From: Stenocarpella maydis
Taxonomy: Eukaryota; Ascomycota; Sordariomycetes; Diaporthales; Diaporthaceae
Length of the DNA: 64,000 nucleotides
NCBI GenBank assembly: GCA_002270565.1
Contig: NQMI01000022.1
Span: 248,001-312,000, forward strand
Reading direction: 5' to 3'
The number at the start of each line of letters is the position of its first letter. Position 1 is the first letter of the stretch. Position numbers and translations under genes: made by a program. Of the stretch, positions 10,803 to 21,041 are shown one piece after another. Below the pieces are notes generated by a model. It ran no database searches, was not told where the DNA came from, and worked only from the letters and a program-made list of their open reading frames with translations.

Positions 10803-12154
10803 ATGCTGTTGCCACGCTCATTTCTGCTGCCCGCTGCCGTGCTGCTGGGCGCTGCCCAGTTTGCCTTGGGACAGACAAGCACAAAGTGTAATCCCCGCAA
10901 CGAGACCTGCCCGGCAGACCCTGCTTTCGGAACAGACTACAACTTCGTCTTCAACGCCACCCCCAACGAGGCAGCCTGGGAGAACCACGTCGGCGTCGTC
11001 ACGTATGGCGACCAAGGCGCCGAGTTTACCATCAACAAGCAGGGCGACTCGCCCACGATCCGCACAAAGTTCTACATCTTCTTCGGCCGCGTCGAAATAT
11101 GGTGGAAGGTGTCGCCCGGCCAGGGCATCATCTCGTCCATGATGATGTTGTCTGACGACCTGGACGAGATTGATTGGGAATTCCTAGGCGCCGACGGGAA
11201 GCGCGTCGAGACCAACTACTTCGGCAAGGGTCTGGGCAACTACACATGGATGCGCGAATACGAGGTCCAGGGTGGCACGACCGACGAGTACCACAACTAC
11301 ACCATCGAGTGGACCAAGGACGCTCTCGACTGGCATATTGACGGCGTCAACGTCCGCCACCTGACCATCCAGGAGGCCAACAACACCTGGAGCTACCCCC
11401 AAACCCCCATGAGGGTGTCCCTCGGCATCTGGGCCGGTGGTGACCCCAGGATGCCCAAGGGTACCATTGAATGGGCCGGCGGCCCCACCGACTACAGCAA
11501 GGCCCCGTTCACCATGTACGTGCAGAGCTGCCGCATTACCGACTACAGCCGTGGCACTGAGTACAATTACACCGATATGTCGGGAACCTGGCAAAGCATT
11601 GACGCGCTCGAGTAAGTCTCGCAGCTTCACTTTTATCTCCGCATCGTTTTCGCGCCGGTGACTAACCAGTGACTTTTTTCCCCCACCGCAACAGAGTCGA
11701 AAAGAACTCAACTGCCGCAGAAGCCGTTCATGCTGTACCTGAGAAGAGCGTGTCGGAGAGGTTCAACGAGCTCCCAACAGGTGCCAAGACGGCCGTCTTC
11801 GCATGCAGCGCCGCCGCCGCCCTTGGCCTGGTGCTCGCTGGAGGCTTCTACTGTTTCCGCCAGCGCAAGAGGGGTCAGCAGGAGGCAGCCATGGCCATCG
11901 CAAGGGCCGAGGAGGACCGCCTCGAAATGGAGCGGTACAAGGCCGCCGGTGTCAACCCCGACGGCTTCACCGACGTGGCTCCCACCCCTAGCGAGAAATT
12001 CGGCGCGGCCGCTGCTAGCAGACCGCTTCTGAACAACGGTGGCTCAGGATCCCCCCCCGGCACCCCACACGATGGCCGGGATCCTTACAGTGATGGCTTC
12101 TCGCCCTTGGGGGGAGGGAACGGCGGGTACTCCAACAGCCATGGATATCGGTAG
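10803..12154 (+). CDS. CRH-type GH16 chitin-glucan transglycosylase with membrane tail
   Basis: Exons 10803-11611 and 11695-12154; the 83-base intron (gtaagt..caacag) is phase 2 and the product is 422 residues. A signal peptide spans residues 1-20 (ends FALGQ). The GH16 domain follows and carries the catalytic motif DEIDWEFLG with Glu122, Asp124 and Glu126. Asn-x-Ser/Thr sites are frequent. Exon 2 encodes a short Ser/Thr stalk, a transmembrane helix (about AVFACSAAAALGLVLAGGFY), a basic stop-transfer (RQRKRG), and a cytosolic tail rich in Gly, Pro and Ser. CRH enzymes cross-link chitin to beta-glucan in the wall. Most characterised ones are GPI-anchored; this one appears to be a type I membrane protein. 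The ORF is open upstream, but the signal peptide fixes the start at 10803. Confidence 0.93.
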
Positions 12155-14028
12155 ATCATAGGCCAAGGCCACCTCGTGGGCCATGTGCTGGCGACAATAT
12201 GAGGGTTGGCTGCCTCGGAGGAGGTTTCTTTGCTCGCTTCAGGGATGGAGTCAAGTTCGGGTCTGCTCTTTTTCTTTCTCTTCGACCGGCCGCATGGTTT
12301 CTCCGTATGTTCATCTCTCTGGCCTTTCAAGTCTGCTGCCGTAGCGAATCTTTGTTATACCTGGACATGTTGAGCACATATTCCGGGACGGCCTGTCATG
12401 GTCAGCACAGGTGCGGTTGGATAAGTTCATGGATACGACATATATATATACCCTTTAGTGCGAAGAGCGGAATGGAGCGATATTTCAGTTCAAAGTTCAA
12501 GAATCTGTATTGTGCGATCTGCGAAATCTCCGCCTCAAAAGCCTAAGACGGGCCTAGAACTGTACCACCTTCAGAGGACACAGTCCAGAATCGCCCCAAG
12601 CTGCTGCATGTGAATAAGTGTTAACCGATGTGGTAATGGCTAATGCTCACGGACGATGGACTTATCGTCCCGTTGACCAAGTATCTACAAGTTTTGTACG
12701 GATCCATCGTTGGCTGCTCTGTTCTGATGGGGACAGGCCTGGGAGCTGGCGGGACCATCCCAAAGGAGGCCAAGCGTGCAGGCTTGACACCCGCAATATG
12801 GCTACACGAGAATCCGGGCCGGCCCACAACTGGGCATCCGAGCCCTCTCTGATCCTTTCTCGGTTGCGCTAGTCGCGTGTTGGACGGGGCTGTCGGGGAC
12901 GGGGCAGATTCAGTTATGGGGAGACTTCTCTGCCCATGCTGTTGATGAACCAGGCCTTTGTTCCGAGCGGACTTTGGCCAGGACAGACAGCACTGAGATG
13001 CCTGAGAATATCTCGGTCAACGTGGCTCCTGTCGAGTTATTGGTTGAAGTAGGACTCAAATTTTACAATATGAATTGAATCTCCCTGCCCAAGAAAACCA
13101 TCTCTAGGTAGGATACGCTAATTTGGTAAAATCAGTTCACGACGCGTACGCGGCAGATTATCCCCGCCTCCGCACTTTGTCACAGGTCCACAAGGTCGGC
13201 CCACGCTGCCGTCTTATGACCGACGACGATGACTGCGTGCCTGTTGGGACTATTGGGCGACCACCGGGCTAATAATGGAATCCCTAAATTCGGTGCGAAC
13301 GACTGACCGGCGGGTAGGCCCCCTGCCTTCTCCTGCTGGCAGCACCCGTTGGCAGCAGCCCCGGGCGGCCATTCCAAGAGCCCTCTCTCCCAGGAGCTGG
13401 CGCGGGGCCAACGGTGGCATAATTAGCAGTGAGCTACTGCGGCCACTTTCCAGCCAGCCCGTTGCTGCCGCCACCGGAGACCATTCCTGTGAAGGTAGGC
13501 TCCTGTGAGGATCGAAGAGGAGCCGTTGGCAGCCAACTTGTAGGACCTACACAATGTGCGCGTGTTGGCAAGATTCTTGGCGCACGACTGCTCGAGGGAT
13601 GCGATCTGCGGATATTAATAGCCGACCCTAACCCGGCCTCGAGTCTCTCTGCACATGTGAAACTCACCTGAAATGTTGACCACCTTCAGCCAACGGATGG
13701 CAGCGGAGGGGCCTTGCCTCTTTTGGGGCCATGGCCCGGTAGGGGATCCACGCACAATCAAAGGAAGGGCCCGCATAAAGTGTCGTCCAAACCGCCGTTG
13801 TCGAACACCCCAGGTGTCCTGCCCCTGGATGATCTGTGCAGATACATATACGAAGTATCACGCATTGCACCTGTGACACCCCCTCACCCCTTCTGCTGCG
13901 TGCTGTATAATCCCTTCCGAGATTATCACATAAAACTTTAATTCATTCTCATAACCCTCTGCCTGTTTCCCCAAGGACCTTGGAGAACTAGTCCCAACAT
14001 CAACACCATATATCATCCGATCCCAACA
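12155..14028. other. Intergenic, no gene supported
   Basis: About 1.9 kb between the CRH gene and the EF-hand gene. Only short frames of biased composition. I saw no RNA gene or repeat. Confidence 0.5.
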
Positions 14029-14960
14029 ATGGTACGTCGCTCCTGGCATCCTGCCTCATCAGTGACTGGCGCATGCCCCAGTTATGTATTTAGTGCCGCG
14101 CCGGGCGATTGACATGAGAAACTGCAGCCGAAGCAACTGAGCCCCGAGGAGATCGCAATCTTCCGAGAATGCTTTAATGAATATGTATGTCAACCTGTCG
14201 GCGGGGCATTGAGCTAGCTCCTTGTCTGTGCTTTTTTTTTTTTATGTAGATGCTGACTGCGGCCCGATAGGACACAGACAAGGGCGGCAACATCACCGTT
14301 GAGGAGTTCGCCCGAGTGATGCGCAAGACGAACCCATCCGTGTCGGATGAGGAAGTCTCCAAGATTATCAGCGAGGTCGACCTCGACGGCGACGGGACCA
14401 TCAACTTTGACGGTCGGTGCCCACCCAGGTCATCACTAACCCCCCCACTTGCCCCATATCGGACTGACAGTGCCCCACCCCATGGGCGAACAGAGTTCAT
14501 CACGATGATGACGGGGCAGCCCTACAAGAGCCCTGAGCCTGCGGCTGCCGCCGGCGAGGGCACTGACGGTACGCAAACGAGCAAAATCGTGGACAGCGTG
14601 GCAGCGTTCCGGGGCGTCAGCAGCGTCTCGGCCCTGCTCAAACGTCAGCGGGAGGCTAATAAGGTTTTCAAGGACGCGTGGCTGGAAATTGATCCCACCC
14701 TCAAGGGGTCGCTCTCCCCCGGCGAGGTGGAGCAGGTCGCTGCGAAGGCCGGCCTGGCCGTCACCGCCGAAGACGTCGAGGGCATGAGCGGCTCCGCCGG
14801 CGGGGAGGGCAAGGTCACCTGTGAGCATTTCGCGATGAGTTTCTTCCTCTCCTTGTGACACGGGCGGATACTAACGTCGGGGTTCCTGGGTGCAGACGAC
14901 AAGTTTCTCGAGTTTGTAAAGCGACAGGAGGTTGATGATATCGTGAGCGGATACGAGTGA
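14029..14960 (+). CDS. Calmodulin-like EF-hand protein with degenerate C-lobe
   Basis: Five exons: 14029-14031 (just ATG), 14128-14184, 14271-14412, 14494-14820, 14896-14960; product 197 residues. The N-lobe is a good calmodulin match: MPKQLSPEEIAIFRECFNEY, EF loop 1 at Asp21-Glu32 (D-T-D-K-G-G-N-I-T-V-E-E), and EF loop 2 at Asp57-Glu68 (D-L-D-G-D-G-T-I-N-F-D-E). Both have the Asp/Asp/Gly and final Glu needed for calcium. Then comes a Pro/Ala linker and a C-terminal region with EF-like helices but no intact calcium loop. An ATG-only first exon is also seen in some true fungal calmodulin genes. Too divergent to be the essential calmodulin; more likely a calmodulin-like sensor or myosin-light-chain-like protein. 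The third intron (14413-14493) keeps frame and has no stop. Confidence 0.82.
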
Positions 14961-15756
14961 TGCTTATGCTGAATAGTCTCAGCGGTATTCCTGGCCACAT
15001 GCAATCTGGAAGGGCAATCTGAATTCATTACACGAGCTGTGCCAATGTGATGAAAAATTGAAAGTGTGTTCTGCCCCAATCTTGTTACTTGAGCAAAACC
15101 AAGGCAGACTTCCCCCGTGAGAATCTTGCTTCTGGTTACATTAGCCGGTGCAGCCTTGTCTCTCGAGAAGACCAAAATACTTGATTTCAGCTTAGTAGCA
15201 TTCTGATAAGACCTATATGGCATAGAGCCCTTATATGTGCCCGGACTGCAAGTGAGTACCAAACCCGTGAATGCTTTTACTACTATGTACTACTAGTATG
15301 TGTACTAAGTATGCAGATACAGTCACCTGGACGAGTGTCGTGTTGCCGGTGGGGTAGTGCTGCGAGAACGCCAAAAACTGCAGCCACAGCACGCTACTGC
15401 CCAAGGGAGAGGCTGCAAATTCGATGAGCATGTGGCTACACAACATTCCGAAGGCAGTAGAATACCAGTTGAAGTGAGCCACGGGGCGCACCGTAACACG
15501 TGCACGGCGTCGAATGTTACAGAAGACTTCATGCGTGGCCGATGACGTCAGACCACTCGATACTTGTCCAGCCTGAAACAGAGACCACATGGCACGCTGC
15601 CAATGAACAGTTTTGTCTCGCACCCATCGGCAGCGTCGGGGCTCTCTTAAGAGGGCACGCCACCTCGCCAGAGCAGGCCAGAAAGGATACATACCATCCA
15701 CAGGCACACCTCCGGATCCGCGCCGGCCACCTTCACCAGCGAGAGACATCACCACC
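14961..15756. other. Intergenic, no gene supported
   Basis: About 800 bases between two plus-strand genes. Antisense and shifted frames exist but none has conserved character. Confidence 0.45.
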
Positions 15757-16113
15757 ATGTTCAGCTTCTCCTTCTCCAGCTCCGCCACCTTTGTCTCGAC
15801 CAGCTCTGTCAACGGGCGGACCAGCGGTCAGGCGTACCAGAGGCAGTCCTACTCGACGCCCCAGGGCTCCGGCATCCGGGTCACACAGCAGAACCTCGGC
15901 GAGGCGCCCGTCACACACACGAGGCTGTTCGACGCGCACGGGAGGGAGCTCATCGGCGAAGGCAGGGCCGGCGGCGGCGACAGTGGCCACAGTCACCAGG
16001 CGGGCGGCGGGCAGGGCTACGCGCCCACCAGGAGGATCATCAGCATCGAGGATGTGACCGAGGAAGAGGCCGAGAAGGCTGCTCGGGAGCGCGGGAGGCA
16101 GGATGGTCCCTAG
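15757..16113 (+). CDS. Small hypothetical protein, Ser-rich N-terminus
   Basis: Single exon, 118 residues from the ATG at 15757 (context caccaccATG). No signal peptide or membrane segment. The N-terminus is a low-complexity run of Phe and Ser (MFSFSFSSS), then Gln/Ser-rich sequence, a Gly-rich stretch, and a charged C-terminus (IEDVTEEEAEKAARERGRQ) that should be helical. The layout suggests a small, mostly disordered soluble protein. I do not recognise a characterised family. The frame stays open upstream to 15613, but the upstream part is of non-coding composition, so the internal ATG is preferred. Confidence 0.6.
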   Translation: MFSFSFSSSATFVSTSSVNGRTSGQAYQRQSYSTPQGSGIRVTQQNLGEAPVTHTRLFDAHGRELIGEGRAGGGDSGHSHQAGGGQGYAPTRRIISIEDVTEEEAEKAARERGRQDGP

Positions 16114-18112
16114 GCGGGGCTCGGGCGGATGTATGCTCTGGGGATCACCCATGGTTTTGGTATTCAGCGTTCGGAGGCATCGAGGGCGCCACGGGAGGTT
16201 GTTGAATAAGAGCGACATCGGAGGTTCGCATAGCAAGAAGCAGTTTACTACTCACCTCGCCTGTTGCCATGGATTACGGTTGACTAACACTGCCGTGACG
16301 ATATTGCGCCGAGCTACAGGCAGGTTATACGAATGCTACTAGTTATTGGGTTTAGATATCGGATACCATACCTGCAGAAGAGGATGGTACACGGGCTCAC
16401 AGTGAAATACCTGACACCCTACTCCCAACACCCACACCTGTAATCTATCCCTATAATTGGTATCCATAACACAATGCCTCAACAGTACCTACACCTACAG
16501 CTCCTATATCCATTAAGGTGTGACTGAGACGTGCGGGTGATATGTACCTAACGTTGGGCATAGCTGTGATGGCAGTGGTGTTTACCGGCGTATCACCCGA
16601 TTACTAGTTCTATTTTGATACGTAGCAACTATCTAGGCATGCCAGCGTTGATGAGCTGTGTGCGGACTTCCGGCACATACATTGGCAGCGAGACTTGAAG
16701 CTCGATTGGCAACGTTGAGATTGTAAGCCCTTGTAAGCCCTCTTACTTGTATCCACTCCCGACCTCCCCAGTTCATTGATCAGAACCTCACTCAGTAGTC
16801 ACAGTAAAAGTGCTCCTGACCGTTGAAAGGACATGCTCTTGTCCCTGGTTTCTAACATGACCCCATGCCCAGAGGACGTATCCATGCATTTCCCCTCTAC
16901 TGCCCGATGGCATTGAGCATGTTTTTGACAGTGTGGAGACTACGAACAGCAGCCATCGACACCAAACATGGCATCTTCCTCGTCTGCAGAGCCAAAGCTG
17001 TCCGTATCCTAATGAAATCACTCCAAGACCGTAACCAAATTGAGGCGGTGTGAAGATGTGTACGATTTGCAAATGTTGAAGCTGAGCGTCTCTCAACTTT
17101 GCGGCTACACTATACGGTCCATTTGCAGCGGCTTAGAAACATTGAACAAGAATTGTCTGGCATGGCACGAAGGCCTGGTAGTTAGCTAACATGGCCGAGT
17201 TATCAATCAGTTATGTGGCCTATCAGAGTCAAGCAGGACGTGTGGTAATTGATTCCCTTGGCAGATTGAAAGGCTCCCTAGGTATCCACCATGATTCGTG
17301 GTGACCTCTCGGTTCTGCAAGGGACATTGAAACGGAGGTCGGGGTTACACCGCACAGAAATAGATGTTTCATGCGGATCAGCCCTTCAACGGTCAGACAC
17401 GGCTTTCTTATTTTATGACTTGGCTTGGGGTCGGGTCAGATCAGATTGTGTGTACGTATATTGGACACACAGTACGGACTTTTTGAACTTGGAGACGCTG
17501 TGGTGAGGTGATGCTCTTGCTCTATGATCTTCTTGAAACAGAGGCATGCTGTGGGGGACCATGGGGTTAAGTGGGGGGGGGGCTTGTAGCTTGGGCCCCC
17601 AGACCCTTGGAAATCCTCTCACAGGCTGAAGTACGCTTGGTACGGCCAAGAACAACTGGTGTTTCACGCGCCCATCGCCACCTGTCGACTGTCAGGGCTG
17701 CACGCCTTTGACTCGGCCTGAAAAAGACATGTCGTCCCTTCTTCTCGTCCCTGGGTCTCGAGAGACACCACCACCAAGTCCTGCAAAGACCCAAGGCCAA
17801 CGACTTTCGCCAGAGTTGACGAAGGGCGGCGCAGCGCGCATACAAGCCGTCGCAGAAGCACAAGGCCCTGGATGACATCAACTCGACCTGAACCCACCCC
17901 TTCTTTTACATAATACAGCCTGGAGCCTCACCTCTGTCCCGCTGTGCGAGGCATAATCACCACCCCGTACGCACTTGCATAGGCACAGACCTGCAGCGTC
18001 TGTCTTGGTGTCCCCTGTGTCTTGGCCGCAAAGCTTGGAGCGGGCCCAAGAAAACTTGGCCATCGACGACGACGACGACCTACCGCGCCTAAGCCCTCTT
18101 AGCATATTATAA
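16114..18112. other. Intergenic with minor repeats
   Basis: About 2 kb without a supported gene. It holds a 10-base direct duplication (TTGTAAGCCC twice, 16721-16740), a G10 run at 17573-17582, and a short GAC repeat at about 18066. The last 400 bases are the promoter of the GH3 gene. Confidence 0.5.
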
Positions 18113-18123
18113 CCCCCCCCCCC
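18113..18123 (+). promoter_or_regulatory. C11 tract in GH3 gene leader
   Basis: Eleven C in a row, 14 bases before the first ATG at 18138. One of three such tracts directly upstream of plus-strand glycosidase or wall genes in this window. Confidence 0.4.
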
Positions 18124-18137
18124 GGGACACCACATAC

Positions 18138-21041
18138 ATGATGGACGAAACCAAGGAAGGGCTTCTGAGCCCCTCTCAGCGCGAACGTGCTCGCAGCTCC
18201 TTCGATGGCGGCAATAAACAGCGTTACGCGCGCGCCCGCACATCCATGTCCTCCGACCTAGAATCTGACCTCGACGCAACCGAGTTTCTGACCTCGGACC
18301 CTCTCGAGTCCAAGGCCGACCCTCAACCAGCCTTCCTCACCGGCCAAAAGAGGTTCAACTTCAGCTCTCTACGCAGGCCTTTTCGCAACCGCTCCAAATG
18401 CTGTATCATCTTTGGCAGCCTCATCCTTATAATCTGGATCATCCTGGGCGCAGGCGGGGCGGTTGTGTACAAGAAGTTTAAGGAAGCGCCCCAGTACGGC
18501 CAGTCACCGCCATGGTACCCCACGCCCAAAGGTGGTTCCGCCGCAGGCTGGGCCGAGAGCTACAAAAAGGCAGCGGACATGGTGGGCAGGATGACATTGC
18601 CAGAGAAGGTAAACGTGACGACGGGCACCGGGTGGATGATGGGCCTAGCTGTCGGCACAAATGGCCCTGCCACCTTGGTCGGTTTCCCTCAGCTGCAGTT
18701 ACAGGATGGGCCCTTGGGCCTGCGCTTTGCCGACAACGCGACTGCATTCCCCGCAGGCATCACGGTCGGCGCCACCTGGAGCAAAGAGCTCATGTTTGCC
18801 CGCGGAAAGGCCCACGGGAGCGAGGCCCGCGGTAAAGGCATCAACGTCCTCCTTGGTCCCTCTGTTGGTCCTCTCGGGCGAATGCCTGCAGGCGGGAGAA
18901 ACTGGGAGGGTTTCGGCGCTGACCCCTACCTACAAGGTGTTGCTGGCGCCCAGACGGTAAAGGGAATCCAGTCTGAGGGAGTAATGGCGAGCGCCAAGCA
19001 CTTCGTGGGCAACGAGCAGGAGCACTTCCGCCAATCCTGGGAATGGGGTCTTCCGCACGCCATTTCAAGCAACATCGACGATCGCACTCTCCACGAACTA
19101 TACGCTTGGCCCTTTGGGGACGTCGTACACAGTGGTGTGGCTTCGGTGATGTGCAGCTATCAGCAAGTCAACAACAGCTACACTTGTGCCAATTCGAAGC
19201 TGCTCAACGGTATTCTGAAGGACGAGCTCGGGTTCCAGGGCTTTGTTGTATCGGACTGGGGTGCTCAACGGTCTGGCGTGGCTACTGCCCTAGCTGGCTT
19301 GGACATGACCATGCCCGGTGACGGCCTGCGCTTCTCGGACGGCGAATCACTGTGGGGCCCGGAGCTGACAAAGTCCATCCTAAACGGATCTGTCCCCGTT
19401 GACAGGCTTAACGACATGGTTACCCGAATTGTTGCAGCCTGGTACCAATTGGGCCAGGATGATCTCTCGAAATTTGACAGGAAAGGCCCCAACTTCTCCT
19501 CATGGACCCACGATCGCCTAGGTACAAAGGTTCCTGGTAGCAAGACGGACCAGGACGTCGTCGAGGTCAACAGCTTCGTCAACGTGCAAGCCGACCATAA
19601 AGACATTGCTCGTGCCGTCGCACGCGAAGGCATTGTGCTGCTAAAGAATGAGGACCTCCTCCCAATTGACCGAATGGGGTTTACCGACGCAAGGAGGCGA
19701 GACTTGCACCCAAGGCACGAGGGGAAGTTGAAGATAGGCGTCTTTGGCGAGGACGCGGGTCCTGGCAAGGGCCCAAACAAGTGCCTCGACAGAGCATGCA
19801 ACCAAGGAACGCTCGGTTCTGGTTGGGGAAGCGGCGCGGTCGATTTCCCTTACCTCGTGTCGCCTGTCGAGGCTCTCCGGAATGGTTTCAACATGACCAA
19901 GGTCCAATGGTCCGAGTACTTGACAAACACTCCGGACTTCAAGTCTGACCCCAAGATTCTTGACCAGGATGTGTGCATTGTCTTTGGCAATGCGGATGCC
20001 GGCGAGGGGTTTGTGCGCTGGGAGAACGTTGCTGGTGATCGGCCGGACCTTTACCTACAAAAGGGAGCAGACGATCTCATCGTCAAAGTCGCCCAAGGCT
20101 GTGATCAAGTGCTCGTCGTGATCCACGCCGTCGGCCCAGTCATTATGGAGAAGTGGATCGACCTTCCCAACATCAAGGCGGTTCTCTTGGCCAACCTCCC
20201 CGGCCAAGAGAGCGGTAACGCACTGGCAGATATCATCTTTGGCGACGAAAGCCCCTCGGGACATCTCCCATACACAATTGGAAAGTCCTTGGAGGACTAT
20301 GGGGCTGGGGGCCAGATTTTGTATATGCCTACCAGCGTGGTCCCCCAGCAGGATTTCACAGAGGGTCTATATATCGACTACCGGTATTTTGATAAAAACG
20401 GCATCGAGCCGCGGTTTGAGTTCGGATTTGGGCTCAGCTATACCACGTTCGAATTCTCTGGCCTTCAGGTTTCACCTCTGAAGAGCAAGTCCAGGCTGCC
20501 AGCCAACAGGACGCAGTCTGGAGTCACGCCACCCCAGTACCCTGATGTCATTCCGGATTCCGAAGAAGCCCTCTGGCCAGATGGCTTCCGCAGGTTGGAC
20601 AAATACATCTACCCTTATATCGACACAATGGACGAAATTATTGAAGATGAATATGACTACCCAGAAGGATATTACCAACAGCAGCCCCTCTCACCTGCTG
20701 GAGGTGAGGAGGGCGGGAATCCGGATCTTTGGGAGACCTACGTCCGGGTGAAGGTCAATGTGACCAACACGGGTGCCAAGGCAGGCAAGGCAGTCCCTCA
20801 ACTCTACCTTGGTTACCCTCAGGGAAGCAAGAAGATAGACTTCCCTGTCAAGGTTCTCCGAGGCTTCGAGAAGATCCACCTAGAGCGGAATCAGACCAAG
20901 ACAGTTGAGTTCAATCTGACGAGGAGGGACCTCAGTTATTGGGACGTCGAAGAACAGAACTGGAGCATGAAGATGACAGGTTTATACACTTTCATGGTCG
21001 GGTCAAGCTCAAGTGACTTGACGGAGTTTGGAACATGGTGA
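18138..21041 (+). CDS. GH3 beta-glucosidase, type II membrane-anchored
   Basis: An intronless 967-residue protein. Residues 1-87 are hydrophilic and charged (cytosolic). Residues 88-111 form one transmembrane helix (CCIIFGSLILIIWIILGAGG), and the GH3 catalytic part follows outside the membrane. The (alpha/beta)8 domain carries KHFVGNEQE and the nucleophile Asp373 in GFVVSDWGA. The second alpha/beta-sandwich domain and the fibronectin-III-like C-terminal domain (VTNTGAKAGKAVPQLY) are both present. The enzyme should remove terminal beta-glucose from cello- or laminari-oligosaccharides at the cell surface or in the secretory path. Secreted GH3 enzymes are usually about 860 residues with a signal peptide; the extra length here is the N-terminal anchor. 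Two adjacent ATGs at 18138 and 18141 are both possible starts. Confidence 0.95.
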   Translation: MMDETKEGLLSPSQRERARSSFDGGNKQRYARARTSMSSDLESDLDATEFLTSDPLESKADPQPAFLTGQKRFNFSSLRRPFRNRSKCCIIFGSLILIIWIILGAGGAVVYKKFKEAPQYGQSPPWYPTPKGGSAAGWAESYKKAADMVGRMTLPEKVNVTTGTGWMMGLAVGTNGPATLVGFPQLQLQDGPLGLRFADNATAFPAGITVGATWSKELMFARGKAHGSEARGKGINVLLGPSVGPLGRMPAGGRNWEGFGADPYLQGVAGAQTVKGIQSEGVMASAKHFVGNEQEHFRQSWEWGLPHAISSNIDDRTLHELYAWPFGDVVHSGVASVMCSYQQVNNSYTCANSKLLNGILKDELGFQGFVVSDWGAQRSGVATALAGLDMTMPGDGLRFSDGESLWGPELTKSILNGSVPVDRLNDMVTRIVAAWYQLGQDDLSKFDRKGPNFSSWTHDRLGTKVPGSKTDQDVVEVNSFVNVQADHKDIARAVAREGIVLLKNEDLLPIDRMGFTDARRRDLHPRHEGKLKIGVFGEDAGPGKGPNKCLDRACNQGTLGSGWGSGAVDFPYLVSPVEALRNGFNMTKVQWSEYLTNTPDFKSDPKILDQDVCIVFGNADAGEGFVRWENVAGDRPDLYLQKGADDLIVKVAQGCDQVLVVIHAVGPVIMEKWIDLPNIKAVLLANLPGQESGNALADIIFGDESPSGHLPYTIGKSLEDYGAGGQILYMPTSVVPQQDFTEGLYIDYRYFDKNGIEPRFEFGFGLSYTTFEFSGLQVSPLKSKSRLPANRTQSGVTPPQYPDVIPDSEEALWPDGFRRLDKYIYPYIDTMDEIIEDEYDYPEGYYQQQPLSPAGGEEGGNPDLWETYVRVKVNVTNTGAKAGKAVPQLYLGYPQGSKKIDFPVKVLRGFEKIHLERNQTKTVEFNLTRRDLSYWDVEEQNWSMKMTGLYTFMVGSSSSDLTEFGTW

